NCBI GenBank assembly: GCA_035249175.1
Contig: DATFGT010000038.1
Span: forward strand, 1 to 64,000
Length of the DNA: 64,000 bases
Source: 66-474 sp035249175
GTDB taxonomy: Bacteria > Pseudomonadota > Gammaproteobacteria > Xanthomonadales > Rhodanobacteraceae
Reading direction: 5' to 3'
Positions 51,984-60,712 of this stretch are shown one piece after another. How positions within the stretch are numbered: position 1 is the first letter of the stretch; every line of letters starts with the position of its first letter. The translations under genes and the position numbers were made by a program. The notes beneath the pieces are model-generated. The model was given only the letters and a program-made list of their open reading frames with translations, did not search any database and was not told where the DNA came from.

Positions 51984-52559
51984 TTACCCGACCTTGAACA
52001 GCGTTGGCTTCCACGCCCCGCTCGCGTAGGACTCGCGGCGGCGGCGGTGCATGCGGGCGATGGCTTCGGCAGCGCGGGCATCGGCCCAATCCGCACGTTG
52101 CACCATCAGCTTGGCCGGGTCTTCGCCACGCGCGCGCGCTTCGTCGGTACGCCATGCGCAGAAATCATCGTAGGCTTCGATTTCGAACTGCAGATCCTGG
52201 CGGCACAGCTCGATCATGATCGCGTCGTCGAGGAAGCCCAGCACCGGCACCCGGTCGGGAATCGAATCTTCGGGATCGGCCAAGTACGCCAGCGCCGCCA
52301 GCACGCGGTGCCGATCCTCCTCGGGCAGGTTGAAGCCCACGTCGCCGGCCATGGAAATCAGCGATTCGACGCTGTCAAGGCGTTCGGCGATGAACGGCGG
52401 TGCATGCTGCGCGCCGCGCGTTTCGTCCAGCAGCGCCTGCGCCGCCGTGATGATCTTGTCGGGGCTTTCGCCCTTGATCCCCGTCTCGATGTTGCGCATG
52501 CCCTGGACGAAGAACTGCAGGTCGTCGTCGCTCAATTGGATGTTGATGTCCATCGGCAT
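51984..52559 (-). CDS. DUF1232 (YkvA-type) protein
   Basis: 191 residues from ATG 52559, with GAGGATT 6 bases upstream; ATG 52553 is a close alternative. The family signature is in the middle: LAYLADPEDSIPDRVPVLGF followed by LDDAIMIELC (about residues 92-121). No clear membrane segment and no enzyme motif. DUF1232 proteins are widespread and of unknown function. It converges on the thiolase gene, with a palindromic element between. A dispersed repeat lies just upstream. Confidence 0.8.
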   Translation of the reverse strand: MPMDINIQLSDDDLQFFVQGMRNIETGIKGESPDKIITAAQALLDETRGAQHAPPFIAERLDSVESLISMAGDVGFNLPEEDRHRVLAALAYLADPEDSIPDRVPVLGFLDDAIMIELCRQDLQFEIEAYDDFCAWRTDEARARGEDPAKLMVQRADWADARAAEAIARMHRRRRESYASGAWKPTLFKVG

Positions 52560-52645
52560 GGCGGAATCCTCGAAACGGGGGAGGCAGAATGCGCCAGCCT
52601 ACCGAGCGGCTTGTGGGCCGTCAATGACCGGCAGCCGGCGCGGCG

Positions 52646-52749
52646 GCTTTTGTGAAAAGTCAGGCCGTGGATGGCCGTTCTGATCATCATGGCCAACGAG
52701 TTTGATGAGACCCCTGTATTCGGCGAAGCGGCGATCAGGGAGGATCGCA
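52646..52749. repeat. Dispersed repeat, copy B (104 bp)
   Basis: Starts with GCTTTTGTGAAAAGTCAGGC, identical to copy A over 20 bases, then the GGCCGTGGATGGCC palindrome, and ends with the hairpin GCGATC-AGGGAG-GATCGC (52731-52748), 11 bases after the stop of the phospholipase D-like gene. The middle differs from copy A. Confidence 0.6.
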
Positions 52750-52759
52750 TCAAAGTTGC

Positions 52760-54595
52760 TCACAAAATTCCCTGGATGCCTGCGCCGAAGGCGGTGATGA
52801 AGCGCGTGATGATGGCGCTGAGCGACAGGTTGACCTGGGGGAAGTCTCCGACCGGTTCCCAGCATTTCAGGAAATCGGGATCGGTGGCAGGAACCGGTTT
52901 GCAGCCCGGCTTCAACTGGTAATCGGTGGCATACGCCCATGGCCAGAGGTCGAAGATCGGCAGCGCGCGCGACACATCGCCGATGGCCTGGCTGACATCG
53001 CCGATGATCGGAATGGGATGCCGCGGCGCCACCAGCCAGGCGTTCTGCGGCGCGGCGTCGCGCAGGATCGACGTACGCAGCTGCCGCGCGAACGCGGGAT
53101 CGTCGACGATCACGCCGTCCTCGGTGTTGTAATGCGCCGAGCGCGGATCGAAATTGTGCGAACCGACCATTGCGATGCGCCCGTCCACCACCAGTGATTT
53201 CGCATGCAGGCTGATGCGAGGGCCGGGACTGCCGGGTTCGATGGGCGCGCGGCCGCCGCGGTGTGCCGAGGATTTCTCCGACCCGAAGCCGGAGAGCCGG
53301 TAGTAGTCGCCCAGCATGTCGGCGGCGTCGGCGGGATGCGGCATCAATTCGTGGATGCGGAAACCGTAATCCACCAGATATTTCTTGTGGTGCTTGTAGG
53401 ACAGCGCATACACCCCGATCGCGTCGGTGGACGCCAGCGAGTTGGTGGACACGATCACCTGCACCGGCGGCCGTTTCTTCTGCAGCGACTTGAAGATATC
53501 GCCGGCGCGGCGCGTCAGCACCAGGTAAGGCGTTTGCAGCACGATCTGGCCGTGCGCATCCGACAGCATCTTCATCAGGTCGCGCGTCAGCTCGCGCGAA
53601 TCCGGCCCGTGTACCGCCTGGTCCTTGGAGGGCAGGTCGTAGAAGTAATCCACCAGTCCCACGTCCAGGCTGTGGTCGAGCAGATTGACGGCGAGCCACT
53701 CGGGATCTCCCGCCTCGTCGCGGGTGGAGGCCACGCGCTGCGGATCGGCAAAGGCCGGTTCCTGCCATGGCTCCGCGTCGAACGGATGTTTCAGGATGTC
53801 GGCGTTGACGTCCTTCAGGTGCGTCAGCGGCACCGAGCGGTTGTTGTGCCAGAAGATGTCGAAACTCTTTTCCATCTGGCGCCCGGCGATGCCTGCGACC
53901 AGTACGTCGCGATCCAGGAAATCCATCTGCAGATCCCAGTCGTAATACTCGTTGGCGTAGTTGCGGCCGCCCACGATGCCGACCTTGTCGTCCACCAGGA
54001 ACAGCTTGTTGTGCATGCGCTGGTTGAATTTGCGGAAACAGCACAGCACGCTTGCGGTGTATTCGACGAAATTGCTGCGGGCGCTGTCGAAGGTCGGGTT
54101 GTACAGCTTGATGTGCAGGTTGTCGCTGGCGCGCGCGAGCCGCGACAGCAATTGCGGGTCGTTCAACGAGCCCAGTTGATCGGCCAGGATGCGCACCTGC
54201 ACGCCGCGCCGCGCGGCCTTCACCAGCTCGTCCAGCACCAGCATCCCGGCGTCGTCCTTGGCCCAGATGTAGGTCTGGATATCGATGGACTTTTGCGCCG
54301 CCCGGATCAGGTTGACGCGCGCCACCAAGGCGTTCTGGCCGACGTTGAGCAGCGTGGCGGCATTGCGCGGGTGGTCGGGCGTCGAAGCCGCGATGGCGCG
54401 GTCGGCCTGTGCCATGAACGGCGAGGGATCGGCGCAGCGGTCCGGCCTGGCGCAGTCGGTGCGGGTATCGGCCGACATGGCCACGATGCGATCGGCGCGT
54501 TCGATGCGTTTGGTCGAGAGCGGCGCGCAACCTGCCAGCACCAGCGCGAAGGCGCACGCGCACCAGCCGAGTTTTGCACGCAGGTTTTTATGCAT
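52760..54595 (-). CDS. Phospholipase D family lipoprotein (cardiolipin synthase-like, ClsC group)
   Basis: 611 residues from ATG 54595 (the ORF runs 84 bases further without a better site). Lipobox FALVLAGC. Two phospholipase D domains with full HKD motifs: HNKLFLVDDKVGIVGGRNYA (about 220) and HAKSLVVDGRIAMVGSHNFD (about 465). Between them lies LQTPYLVLTRRAGDIFKSL, and the second half ends with a Trp/Pro-rich region (PIFDLWPWAYATDYQLKPG). The C-terminal helix may associate with membrane. Expected reaction: phosphatidyl transfer to form cardiolipin, or hydrolysis of phosphodiesters, at the periplasmic side. No partner protein such as YmdB is adjacent. Confidence 0.88.
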   Translation of the reverse strand: MHKNLRAKLGWCACAFALVLAGCAPLSTKRIERADRIVAMSADTRTDCARPDRCADPSPFMAQADRAIAASTPDHPRNAATLLNVGQNALVARVNLIRAAQKSIDIQTYIWAKDDAGMLVLDELVKAARRGVQVRILADQLGSLNDPQLLSRLARASDNLHIKLYNPTFDSARSNFVEYTASVLCCFRKFNQRMHNKLFLVDDKVGIVGGRNYANEYYDWDLQMDFLDRDVLVAGIAGRQMEKSFDIFWHNNRSVPLTHLKDVNADILKHPFDAEPWQEPAFADPQRVASTRDEAGDPEWLAVNLLDHSLDVGLVDYFYDLPSKDQAVHGPDSRELTRDLMKMLSDAHGQIVLQTPYLVLTRRAGDIFKSLQKKRPPVQVIVSTNSLASTDAIGVYALSYKHHKKYLVDYGFRIHELMPHPADAADMLGDYYRLSGFGSEKSSAHRGGRAPIEPGSPGPRISLHAKSLVVDGRIAMVGSHNFDPRSAHYNTEDGVIVDDPAFARQLRTSILRDAAPQNAWLVAPRHPIPIIGDVSQAIGDVSRALPIFDLWPWAYATDYQLKPGCKPVPATDPDFLKCWEPVGDFPQVNLSLSAIITRFITAFGAGIQGIL

Positions 54596-54654
54596 CGCCC
54601 GGATGATACGAGGTGCGTCGATCAATTCATGAGATTGCGGATATTCGGTTCGAA

Positions 54655-54697
54655 GCGGCTGCGGTGAAAAGCCGGCCACGGATCGCCGTCTCGATGC
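54655..54697. repeat. Degenerate or truncated copy C of the dispersed repeat
   Basis: GGTGAAAAGCCGGCCACGGA and following bases align with the first 40 bases of copies A and B (GTGAAAAGTCAGGCCRTGGA), ending right at the yceI stop. The hairpin end is missing. Confidence 0.4.
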
Positions 54698-55339
54698 TCA
54701 GAAGGTTGAACTGCCGGGTTCCGGGTCGCTTTCCGGTGAAACGACGTCCATGGATGAACGCAAGGCAATCCGCAAATCCAGTTCCACCCTGTCCGAGAGC
54801 ACGCCGCGCCACGCGTGCATCCCGAACAGCGAACGTGAAATCGTGCCTTGCACGCGGATCACGCAGGCGAGCGGCTGGCGCGGGCAATCCGAAGCCTGCA
54901 ATGCTAGCTTCACCGGGTGGCGCTCCCCGTGCAACGTCAGCAAACCGTGCAAGGTGCCGCCGCTCACCAGTTCGTCCAGCGGAAACGGATCGGAATCGAA
55001 ACGGACAACGGAGAATCGTTCGGCGTCGAAAAAACCGGGGCCGAGCGCACGTGTGCGATCGGCGTCGTCATCCATCTGCAGGCCCCCGACATCGAGGGTC
55101 GCGTCGACCTGGACCAGGTCGGCGCCGATGTGGGTGTCGATCCGGCGCAAGGTGCCGGACAAATCGGGGAAAGTGCCGCGAACGTGGACGAACAGGAACT
55201 TGCGTACACTGAATTGCGCCTGGGATTTTGCGGCATCGATCGCCCAGGGTTGCGGGCTGGACACCGGTGGCGGGGCCGCCGCCACGAGACCCGGCAACAC
55301 CAGCAATGCAATGATCAGCGCCGCCCTCACGGCGACCAT
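54698..55339 (-). CDS. YceI family periplasmic protein
   Basis: 213 residues from ATG 55339, overlapping the sixA end by 13 bases; GTG 55330, making GTGA with the sixA stop, is an alternative. Signal peptide (VRAALIIALLVLPGLVAA). Lipocalin-like YceI pattern: WAIDAAKSQAQFSVRKFLFV, RGTFPDLSGTLRRID, DATLDVGGLQMDDDADRTR, FFDAERFSVVRFDSD, GLLTLHGERHPVKL. YceI proteins bind polyisoprenoid lipids in a beta barrel; physiological role not settled. It forms a compact same-strand unit with sixA and a secreted unknown. Confidence 0.87.
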   Translation of the reverse strand: MVAVRAALIIALLVLPGLVAAAPPPVSSPQPWAIDAAKSQAQFSVRKFLFVHVRGTFPDLSGTLRRIDTHIGADLVQVDATLDVGGLQMDDDADRTRALGPGFFDAERFSVVRFDSDPFPLDELVSGGTLHGLLTLHGERHPVKLALQASDCPRQPLACVIRVQGTISRSLFGMHAWRGVLSDRVELDLRIALRSSMDVVSPESDPEPGSSTF

Positions 55340-55815
55340 AGTGCGTGCAGCCGGCCGTGGCCGGGCTCCAGCACATCGTCGGCGAGATCGATCCACGCGA
55401 TGGTGGCCGGCGACATGCCGCGGCCGCCGGCGGAGCGGCCTTCGGTCAGCAGCGCCAGCAGTTCTTCCATGCCGGGATTGTGGCCGACCAGCAGCACCTG
55501 CCGCGCATCCGGCGCATGGTTTTCGATCAACGCAAGCAACTCACCGGGCGTGGCGCGGTAGATGGCGTGCACGAACTGCGGCTTCGGGATCCTCAGCGAT
55601 TTGGCAATCCCCTCGGCGGTCATCTGGGCGCGCCGCGCAGGCGAGCACAGCACCGCATCCGGTGCGGCATTTTGTTCCGCCAGCCATACGCCTGCTGCGT
55701 GCGCCTGAGCCTCGCCGTGCAGGCTCAACGGGCGTTCGGTATCACGGCCGTCCGGGCCGAACGACATCGCCTCCGCATGCCGCAGCAGCAACAACTCACG
55801 CACATGGCCGGCCAT
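55327..55815 (-). CDS. sixA: Phosphohistidine phosphatase SixA
   Basis: 162 residues from ATG 55815, 2 bases after the stop of the preceding gene. The histidine-phosphatase fold has the nucleophile His13 in ELLLLRHAEAM, VLCSPARRAQMTAEGI and the second catalytic His in VLLVGHNPGMEELLALL. SixA removes phosphate from histidine in HPt domains and, in E. coli, from the nitrogen PTS protein NPr. In this window two HPt-containing proteins are encoded, possible targets in principle. Short length is normal for the family. Confidence 0.9.
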   Translation of the reverse strand: MAGHVRELLLLRHAEAMSFGPDGRDTERPLSLHGEAQAHAAGVWLAEQNAAPDAVLCSPARRAQMTAEGIAKSLRIPKPQFVHAIYRATPGELLALIENHAPDARQVLLVGHNPGMEELLALLTEGRSAGGRGMSPATIAWIDLADDVLEPGHGRLHALWSP

Positions 55816-55817
55816 TC

Positions 55818-56900
55818 TCACTGACCTGCGGAACCGGCCGAGGCCGGGGCGGGCGCGTCCAGCGGAACCTGGTTGGCGCGCAGCGTCGCCAGCATCAGGC
55901 TGAGCTCGGTGCCGCCGTTGCGCGCGGTGGCCAACCATTGCGAGGCCAGCGAGGCGTCGGTGAGTGCGCGCTGCAGCAGGCCCGAATACTGGTGCACCTG
56001 CCAGGCGAGGTTCTGACTGGCTTGGTCGTCTTGCGCCTTTTCGACGGGTTTCAAGGTGGTCTGGATGTGCAGACCCACCGCGCGCGCGATCGGGCTCGAG
56101 CCCCATTGCAATGTGTGCGCGAGTTTCAGGCAATCGTCCTTGAGATCAGCGTCTTTCGCTGCATCATCGCCGCACAGTTGTTCGAGCGGCCCGAACGCCG
56201 GACGAATGTGGTTTTGCGTATTCATCACGGCCACCAGCAGGCGCACCCCTTCGTCGTTGTCGGGCTGGCCGTCGTGCGCGCCTTGCACGGTGTCGGCCAG
56301 CGGCGGCAACACCGCAACCGCTTTGGCGACGCCGGCCAGCGCCTTGCCGTAGTAATCGTCATAGGTCTGCGCGGCGGCGGCTTGCTTCAGCGCGGCGCGC
56401 TCGGCTTTCCCGTTCTTGTCGCGCGCCGCGACGTCCAGGGCCACCATCCAGACCGCGGCGTTGTCGGCCGCGTGCTTCTTGAGCCACGCAAAGGCTTCCA
56501 TGTTCGGGCAATCCTTTTCCGTTTTGCAGACATCGAGCCGGGCCCATTCGGCGGGAGCGCCCGCACTCGGTGCCGAGGCCGCGCGCTGGCTGAGCGCGTC
56601 GAAATCGAGGCCCTGCGTCTGGTTCTCGAATGGCTTGGCCAGAATCGCGGCGCCCAGCAGGTAGTCGGGGTCGGCGCGCAGCGCGACCACGCTGACCAAG
56701 TCGTGCTGGTATTGCTGGATCGCCTGGATGCGCTTGCGGTCGGCCGGCGAAATCTTTTCTTCGTCGGCGGGTGTGGTGCTCGCTGCGGGTGCCGGCGGCA
56801 TCGATCCCTTCGCGGGATGTTTCGCCGGCGGCGGCTGCGCCAAGGCGGGGCCCGCGATCAGCGACGCGGCGAGTACGGCGGCGGAAATGGCGTGGCGCAT
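55818..56900 (-). CDS. Secreted protein of unknown function, helical
   Basis: 360 residues from ATG 56900, chosen because a signal peptide (ISAAVLAASLIAGPALA) follows; the ORF extends upstream without support. Mature part starts with a Pro/Ala-rich stretch, then mainly helical sequence with many Ala, Gln and Asp. Two cysteine pairs are probable (LDVCKTEKDCPNMEAF and EQLCGDDAAKDADLKDDC). Repeating helix-like units resemble TPR/SEL1 arrangements, but no repeat was confirmed. I do not recognise a family. It is linked by a 2-base gap to sixA. Confidence 0.6.
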   Translation of the reverse strand: MRHAISAAVLAASLIAGPALAQPPPAKHPAKGSMPPAPAASTTPADEEKISPADRKRIQAIQQYQHDLVSVVALRADPDYLLGAAILAKPFENQTQGLDFDALSQRAASAPSAGAPAEWARLDVCKTEKDCPNMEAFAWLKKHAADNAAVWMVALDVAARDKNGKAERAALKQAAAAQTYDDYYGKALAGVAKAVAVLPPLADTVQGAHDGQPDNDEGVRLLVAVMNTQNHIRPAFGPLEQLCGDDAAKDADLKDDCLKLAHTLQWGSSPIARAVGLHIQTTLKPVEKAQDDQASQNLAWQVHQYSGLLQRALTDASLASQWLATARNGGTELSLMLATLRANQVPLDAPAPASAGSAGQ

Positions 56901-57041
56901 GGCAAGTATCGAAAGGGAGTCCGGTGAAGCTATGGGCGGGCGGGTGAATGCGGGCTGGCCGGCGCGGCGGCGGCATCCGCGATCGTGATGCAAAATTCGT
57001 GCAGGCGGCAGGCTTCCGGGAGCACGATAATCAGCGGATGC

Positions 57042-57890
57042 CTATCGCGACAGCGCTTCGTGCATGAACTCCGGCTGCGCAAGCGCTGCACGGTGGATGC
57101 CTGCGTTGTAGTAGCGCGTCACGAATGGCTTGGCCGCGGCATCGTGTTCGCGGAAGGCGTCGAGGTTGCCATCCTTGCGCGCCAGGGTGCAGCTCCACCA
57201 GCCGGTCGGATAGCACGGTTGCGGAAAGGGCAGGGTGCGGGTCGCGGAGAAGCCGACCTCGCGCATGGCCTCGTGCATGGACTGGATCAGTTCCAGCAGC
57301 ACCAGCGGCGATTCGGATTGCTGCACCAGGATGCCGCCTTCACGCAACCCGCGGAAGCAGCTTGCGTAGAACGTCGCGTTGAACAGGCCTTCGGCGGGGC
57401 CCACCGGGTCGGTGGAATCGACGATCACCACGTCCAGTGAATCGGGCGCGGCATCGGCCATGTACTTGATGCCGTCGTCGAACAGCAGTTTCGCGCGCGC
57501 GTCGCCATTGGATTCGCACAATTCCGGGAAATATTTTTCGGCAAGACGCGTCACGCGCTCGTCGATGTCGATCTGGGCGACGCTTTCGACTTCCGGGTGG
57601 CGCAGCACCTCGCGCAGCGTGCCGCAATCGCCACCGCCGATGATCGCCACGTTGCGCGGCGACGCATGCGTGAACAGCGCCGGGTGGGTCATCATCTCGT
57701 GGTAAAGGAAATTGTCGCGACTGGTCAGCATCGTGCAGCCGTCGATCACCATCAGGTTGCCCCAGTCGGTGGTGCGGTAGATCTCGATGTGCTGAAACGG
57801 CGTCTGTTCGTCGGCCAGTTTCTCTTCCACGCGGTAGCCGATGGACGACCCGGAAGCCTCGTGCTTTTCGGTGAACCAGGTGGACGACAT
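57042..57890 (-). CDS. speE: Spermidine synthase (polyamine aminopropyltransferase)
   Basis: 282 residues from ATG 57890, with AACAGGA about 7 bases upstream. Features: FQHIEIYRTTDWGNLMVIDG, YHEMMTHPALFTH, the dcAdoMet-binding loop VAIIGGGDCGTLREVLRH, IDIDERV and DSTDPVGPAEGLF. It transfers an aminopropyl group from decarboxylated SAM to putrescine. It is divergent from speA, which makes agmatine, the putrescine precursor, across a 164-base region containing a mirror-image promoter pair, so both are probably controlled together. Confidence 0.95.
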   Translation of the reverse strand: MSSTWFTEKHEASGSSIGYRVEEKLADEQTPFQHIEIYRTTDWGNLMVIDGCTMLTSRDNFLYHEMMTHPALFTHASPRNVAIIGGGDCGTLREVLRHPEVESVAQIDIDERVTRLAEKYFPELCESNGDARAKLLFDDGIKYMADAAPDSLDVVIVDSTDPVGPAEGLFNATFYASCFRGLREGGILVQQSESPLVLLELIQSMHEAMREVGFSATRTLPFPQPCYPTGWWSCTLARKDGNLDAFREHDAAAKPFVTRYYNAGIHRAALAQPEFMHEALSR

Positions 57891-57916
57891 GCCGGAGTCC
57901 TGTTGGAGAACGCACG

Positions 57917-57951
57917 ATTGTAACGGCCGGCCCGGGCCCGCGCGTTACAAT
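57917..57951. promoter_or_regulatory. Symmetric divergent promoter/operator between speE and speA
   Basis: ATTGTAACG (57917-57925) and CGTTACAAT (57943-57951) form a perfect 9-bp inverted repeat with 17 bases between. Each arm contains TACAAT, a good -10 sequence, pointing outward: one toward speA and one toward speE. The GC-rich centre gives no clear -35 on either side, so an activator or a repressor bound between the arms is possible. Confidence 0.55.
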
Positions 57952-58054
57952 GATCGCAGTCGATCCCGCGGCGTCGGTGGCTTCCGGTCGGCGAACCCGT
58001 TGCGTCAAGGCCCGCCGCTGCGACGTTCCATTCCTCGTTATCCGGAGAACCACG

Positions 58055-59956
58055 ATGACGAACGCCTGGAACATCGATGTTGCCCGTTCTACCTATTCCG
58101 TTGCTCATTGGAGCGACGGCTACGTCGACATCGACGACGCCGGCCGCGCGGTGATGTGTCCGCGCAGTGATGATGGTCCTGCGATCGCGCTGGATGATGC
58201 GGTCACGCGCGCCAGGCAAATGGGCCTGCGCCTGCCGTTGCTGCTGCGCTTCCCGGACATCCTGCTCGACCGTCGCGAGAAACTTCGCGCCGCGTTTGCG
58301 GGTGCGATGCGCGCGCACGGTTATTCCGGCGGCTATACCGCGCTGTATCCGATCAAGGTCAATCAGCAGCGCGCGGTCGCGGGCACGCTGTCGCAAGGCG
58401 TGCAATCGCCGTGCGCGGCGGGTACGGGGTTTGGCCTGGAGGCGGGTTCCAAGCCGGAGCTGCTGGCGGTGCTCGGGCTGGCGCAGGCGGGATCGCTGGT
58501 GGTGTGCAACGGCTACAAGGATGCCGATTACATCCGCATCGCGCTGATCGGCCGCAAGCTCGGCATCGATGTTGTGATCGTGATCGAAAAGCCGTCAGAA
58601 CTCGAACACGTGATCGCGGAATCGAAGTCACTCGGCGTCGAACCGAAACTCGGCGTGCGCGTGCGGCTGGCGTCGATCGGCGCCGGCAAGTGGCAGAACA
58701 CCGGCGGCGACAAAAGCAAGTTCGGCCTGACGCCGACTCAACTGCTCGCGCTGGTCGAACGCCTGCGCGACGCGGGCCTGACGCATGCGATGCGCCTGTT
58801 GCACTTCCACATGGGTTCGCAGATTTCCAACCTGCGCGATATCGCCAATGGCATGCGCGAGGCGGTCCGCCATTTCGCCGAATTGCGCGCGGCCGGATTG
58901 CCGCTGGACCATGTGGATGTCGGCGGCGGCCTCGGCGTGGATTATGAGGGTACGCGTTCGCGCGGCGAGTGCTCGATCAACTACGACCTCGACCAGTACG
59001 CCAATGCGGTCGTTGCGCCGTTGGCAGCTGCGTGCACGGAATGGAAGATCGATCCGCCGCGGGTATTGACCGAATCCGGACGCGCGATGACCGCGCACCA
59101 TGCGGTGCTGGTGGTGAACGTCAGCGAAGTGGAAGCCGCGCCGGATGGCGCGTTGCCGCCCGCAGCCGAGGGCGAATCGCCGGTACTGCGGAGCTTGCGC
59201 GATACGCTGGCAGCGCTGGGCCAGCGTCCCGTGGGCGAAGTCTGGCAGGACGCCCAGCAGTATTTGAATGAAGGACAGCTTCTGTACGCACAGGGCGTAT
59301 TGGATTTGTCCGAGCGCGCGAAACTCGATGCCCTGTTCCACGCGATTGCGCTGGGCGTGCGCAGGCACCTGAAGTCCGACGAGCGTTCGCACCGCGAGAT
59401 CATCGACGCGCTGGACCTGAAGCTGGTCGACAAGTATTTCTGCAACTTCTCGGTGTTCGAGTCGATCCCGGACGTCTGGGCGATTGACCAGATTTTCCCG
59501 ATCATGCCGCTGGCGCGCCTGGACGAAAAGCCCACGCGGCGCGGCACGCTGGCCGATCTCACCTGCGACTCCGATGGGCGCGTGGACATGTACGTGGAAT
59601 CGGGTGATCTCGACGTGAGCCTGCCGCTGCACGAGCTGCGAAAAAACGAACCGTACCGGCTCGGCATTTTCCTGGTGGGCGCGTACCAGGAGACCCTCGG
59701 CGACATCCACAACCTGTTCGGGGATACCGATGCGGTCAACGTGCGCATCGACGGTAAGGGTTTCGCGCTGGACGGCGCGCGTCGCGGCGATTCCGCCGAC
59801 ATGCTGCTCGATTACGTCGGCTACAAGCTCGACGACCTGCGCGCTGCATATCGCGAAAAGCTCGCTGCCGCCGGTTTGCAGGGTGACGCCGGAAAGCACT
59901 TCGAAGCCGCGCTGGATGCGGGTCTTACCGGCTATACGTACCTGCAGGAAAGCTGA
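58055..59956 (+). CDS. speA: Biosynthetic arginine decarboxylase
   Basis: 633 residues from ATG 58055, with CCGGAGAA 6 bases upstream. PLP lysine in TALYPIKVNQQRAV (about residue 97), FGLEAGSKPELLAVL, LLHFHMGSQISNLRDI, VDVGGGLGVDYEGT, TESGRAMTAHHAVLV and the partner-subunit cysteine in LADLTCDSDGRVD are all present. The enzyme turns arginine into agmatine, the first step to putrescine in this pathway. Leader of about 100 bases from the predicted promoter. No speB-like agmatinase was found in the window. Confidence 0.96.
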   Translation: MTNAWNIDVARSTYSVAHWSDGYVDIDDAGRAVMCPRSDDGPAIALDDAVTRARQMGLRLPLLLRFPDILLDRREKLRAAFAGAMRAHGYSGGYTALYPIKVNQQRAVAGTLSQGVQSPCAAGTGFGLEAGSKPELLAVLGLAQAGSLVVCNGYKDADYIRIALIGRKLGIDVVIVIEKPSELEHVIAESKSLGVEPKLGVRVRLASIGAGKWQNTGGDKSKFGLTPTQLLALVERLRDAGLTHAMRLLHFHMGSQISNLRDIANGMREAVRHFAELRAAGLPLDHVDVGGGLGVDYEGTRSRGECSINYDLDQYANAVVAPLAAACTEWKIDPPRVLTESGRAMTAHHAVLVVNVSEVEAAPDGALPPAAEGESPVLRSLRDTLAALGQRPVGEVWQDAQQYLNEGQLLYAQGVLDLSERAKLDALFHAIALGVRRHLKSDERSHREIIDALDLKLVDKYFCNFSVFESIPDVWAIDQIFPIMPLARLDEKPTRRGTLADLTCDSDGRVDMYVESGDLDVSLPLHELRKNEPYRLGIFLVGAYQETLGDIHNLFGDTDAVNVRIDGKGFALDGARRGDSADMLLDYVGYKLDDLRAAYREKLAAAGLQGDAGKHFEAALDAGLTGYTYLQES

Positions 59957-59959
59957 GCG

Positions 59960-60712
59960 TCACGCATTGCGCGCGACTTGCAGGCCGGCCGCCGACTGGC
60001 TGACCGGCATCACTTCGATGCGGTTGACGTTCAAGTGCGCAGGCAGGTTGGCGACCCACCACACCGTGTCGGCGATGTCTTGGGCGGTGATCGGATGTGC
60101 GCCCGCGTAGAGCTTGTCGGAAACGGCCTGGTTGCCGCCGGTGCGCACCAGCGTGAACTCGGTTTCCGCCATGCCGGGTTCGATATTGGTCACACGCACG
60201 CCGGTGCCGTGCAGGTCAGTGCGCAGGTTCGTGGAAAAATGCGTCACGAAGGCCTTGGTGCCGCCGTACACGTTGCCGCCGGTGTAAGGATAGGTGCCGG
60301 AAACCGAACTGATATTGACGATCGCGCCGCGGCGTTCGATCAGCCCGGGCAACAACAGGCGCGTCAGCGTGACCAGCGCGGTGACGTTGGTGTCGATCAT
60401 TTGCCGCCATTGCGCGAGATCGCAGTCCTGCGCCTTGGCGGTACCCAGCGCGAGGCCGGCGTTGTTGACCAGCACGTCGATATCGCGGAAATGTTCGGGC
60501 AGCGCATCCAGAGCGGCGCGCATGGCCGTTTCGTCGCGGATGTCGAATGCGGCGCAGTGCACGTGTTCGGCGCCAAAGCGGTCCACGAGTTGCGCAAGGC
60601 GATTGGCGCGGCGTGCGCAGGCAACCACGCGCCAGCCGTTTTCTGCGAACTTTGCCGCGATGGCGGCGCCGAAACCTGCCGACGCACCGGTGACGAGAAC
60701 GGTGCCCATCAT
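59960..60712 (-). CDS. SDR family oxidoreductase (YdfG-like 3-hydroxy acid dehydrogenase)
   Basis: 250 residues. The start ATG 60712 shares ATGA with the SPOR gene stop. Rossmann motif VLVTGASAGFGAAIAAKFAE, DVLVNNAGLALGTAKAQD, catalytic Ser in VNISSVSGTYPYTGG and YGGTK for the Tyr-x-x-x-Lys pair; C-terminal IEPGMAETEFTLVR. This matches YdfG, an NADP-dependent enzyme acting on serine, 3-hydroxypropionate and malonic semialdehyde. It converges on speA with a 3-base gap, so terminators must lie in coding sequence or be absent. Confidence 0.9.
   Translation of the reverse strand: MMGTVLVTGASAGFGAAIAAKFAENGWRVVACARRANRLAQLVDRFGAEHVHCAAFDIRDETAMRAALDALPEHFRDIDVLVNNAGLALGTAKAQDCDLAQWRQMIDTNVTALVTLTRLLLPGLIERRGAIVNISSVSGTYPYTGGNVYGGTKAFVTHFSTNLRTDLHGTGVRVTNIEPGMAETEFTLVRTGGNQAVSDKLYAGAHPITAQDIADTVWWVANLPAHLNVNRIEVMPVSQSAAGLQVARNA

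Noticed and set aside
53204..54667. 487-codon open frame on the plus strand opposite the phospholipase D-like gene
   Set aside because: The translation has no domain features. Long antisense frames are usual in high-GC DNA, and the minus strand encodes a complete HKD lipoprotein.
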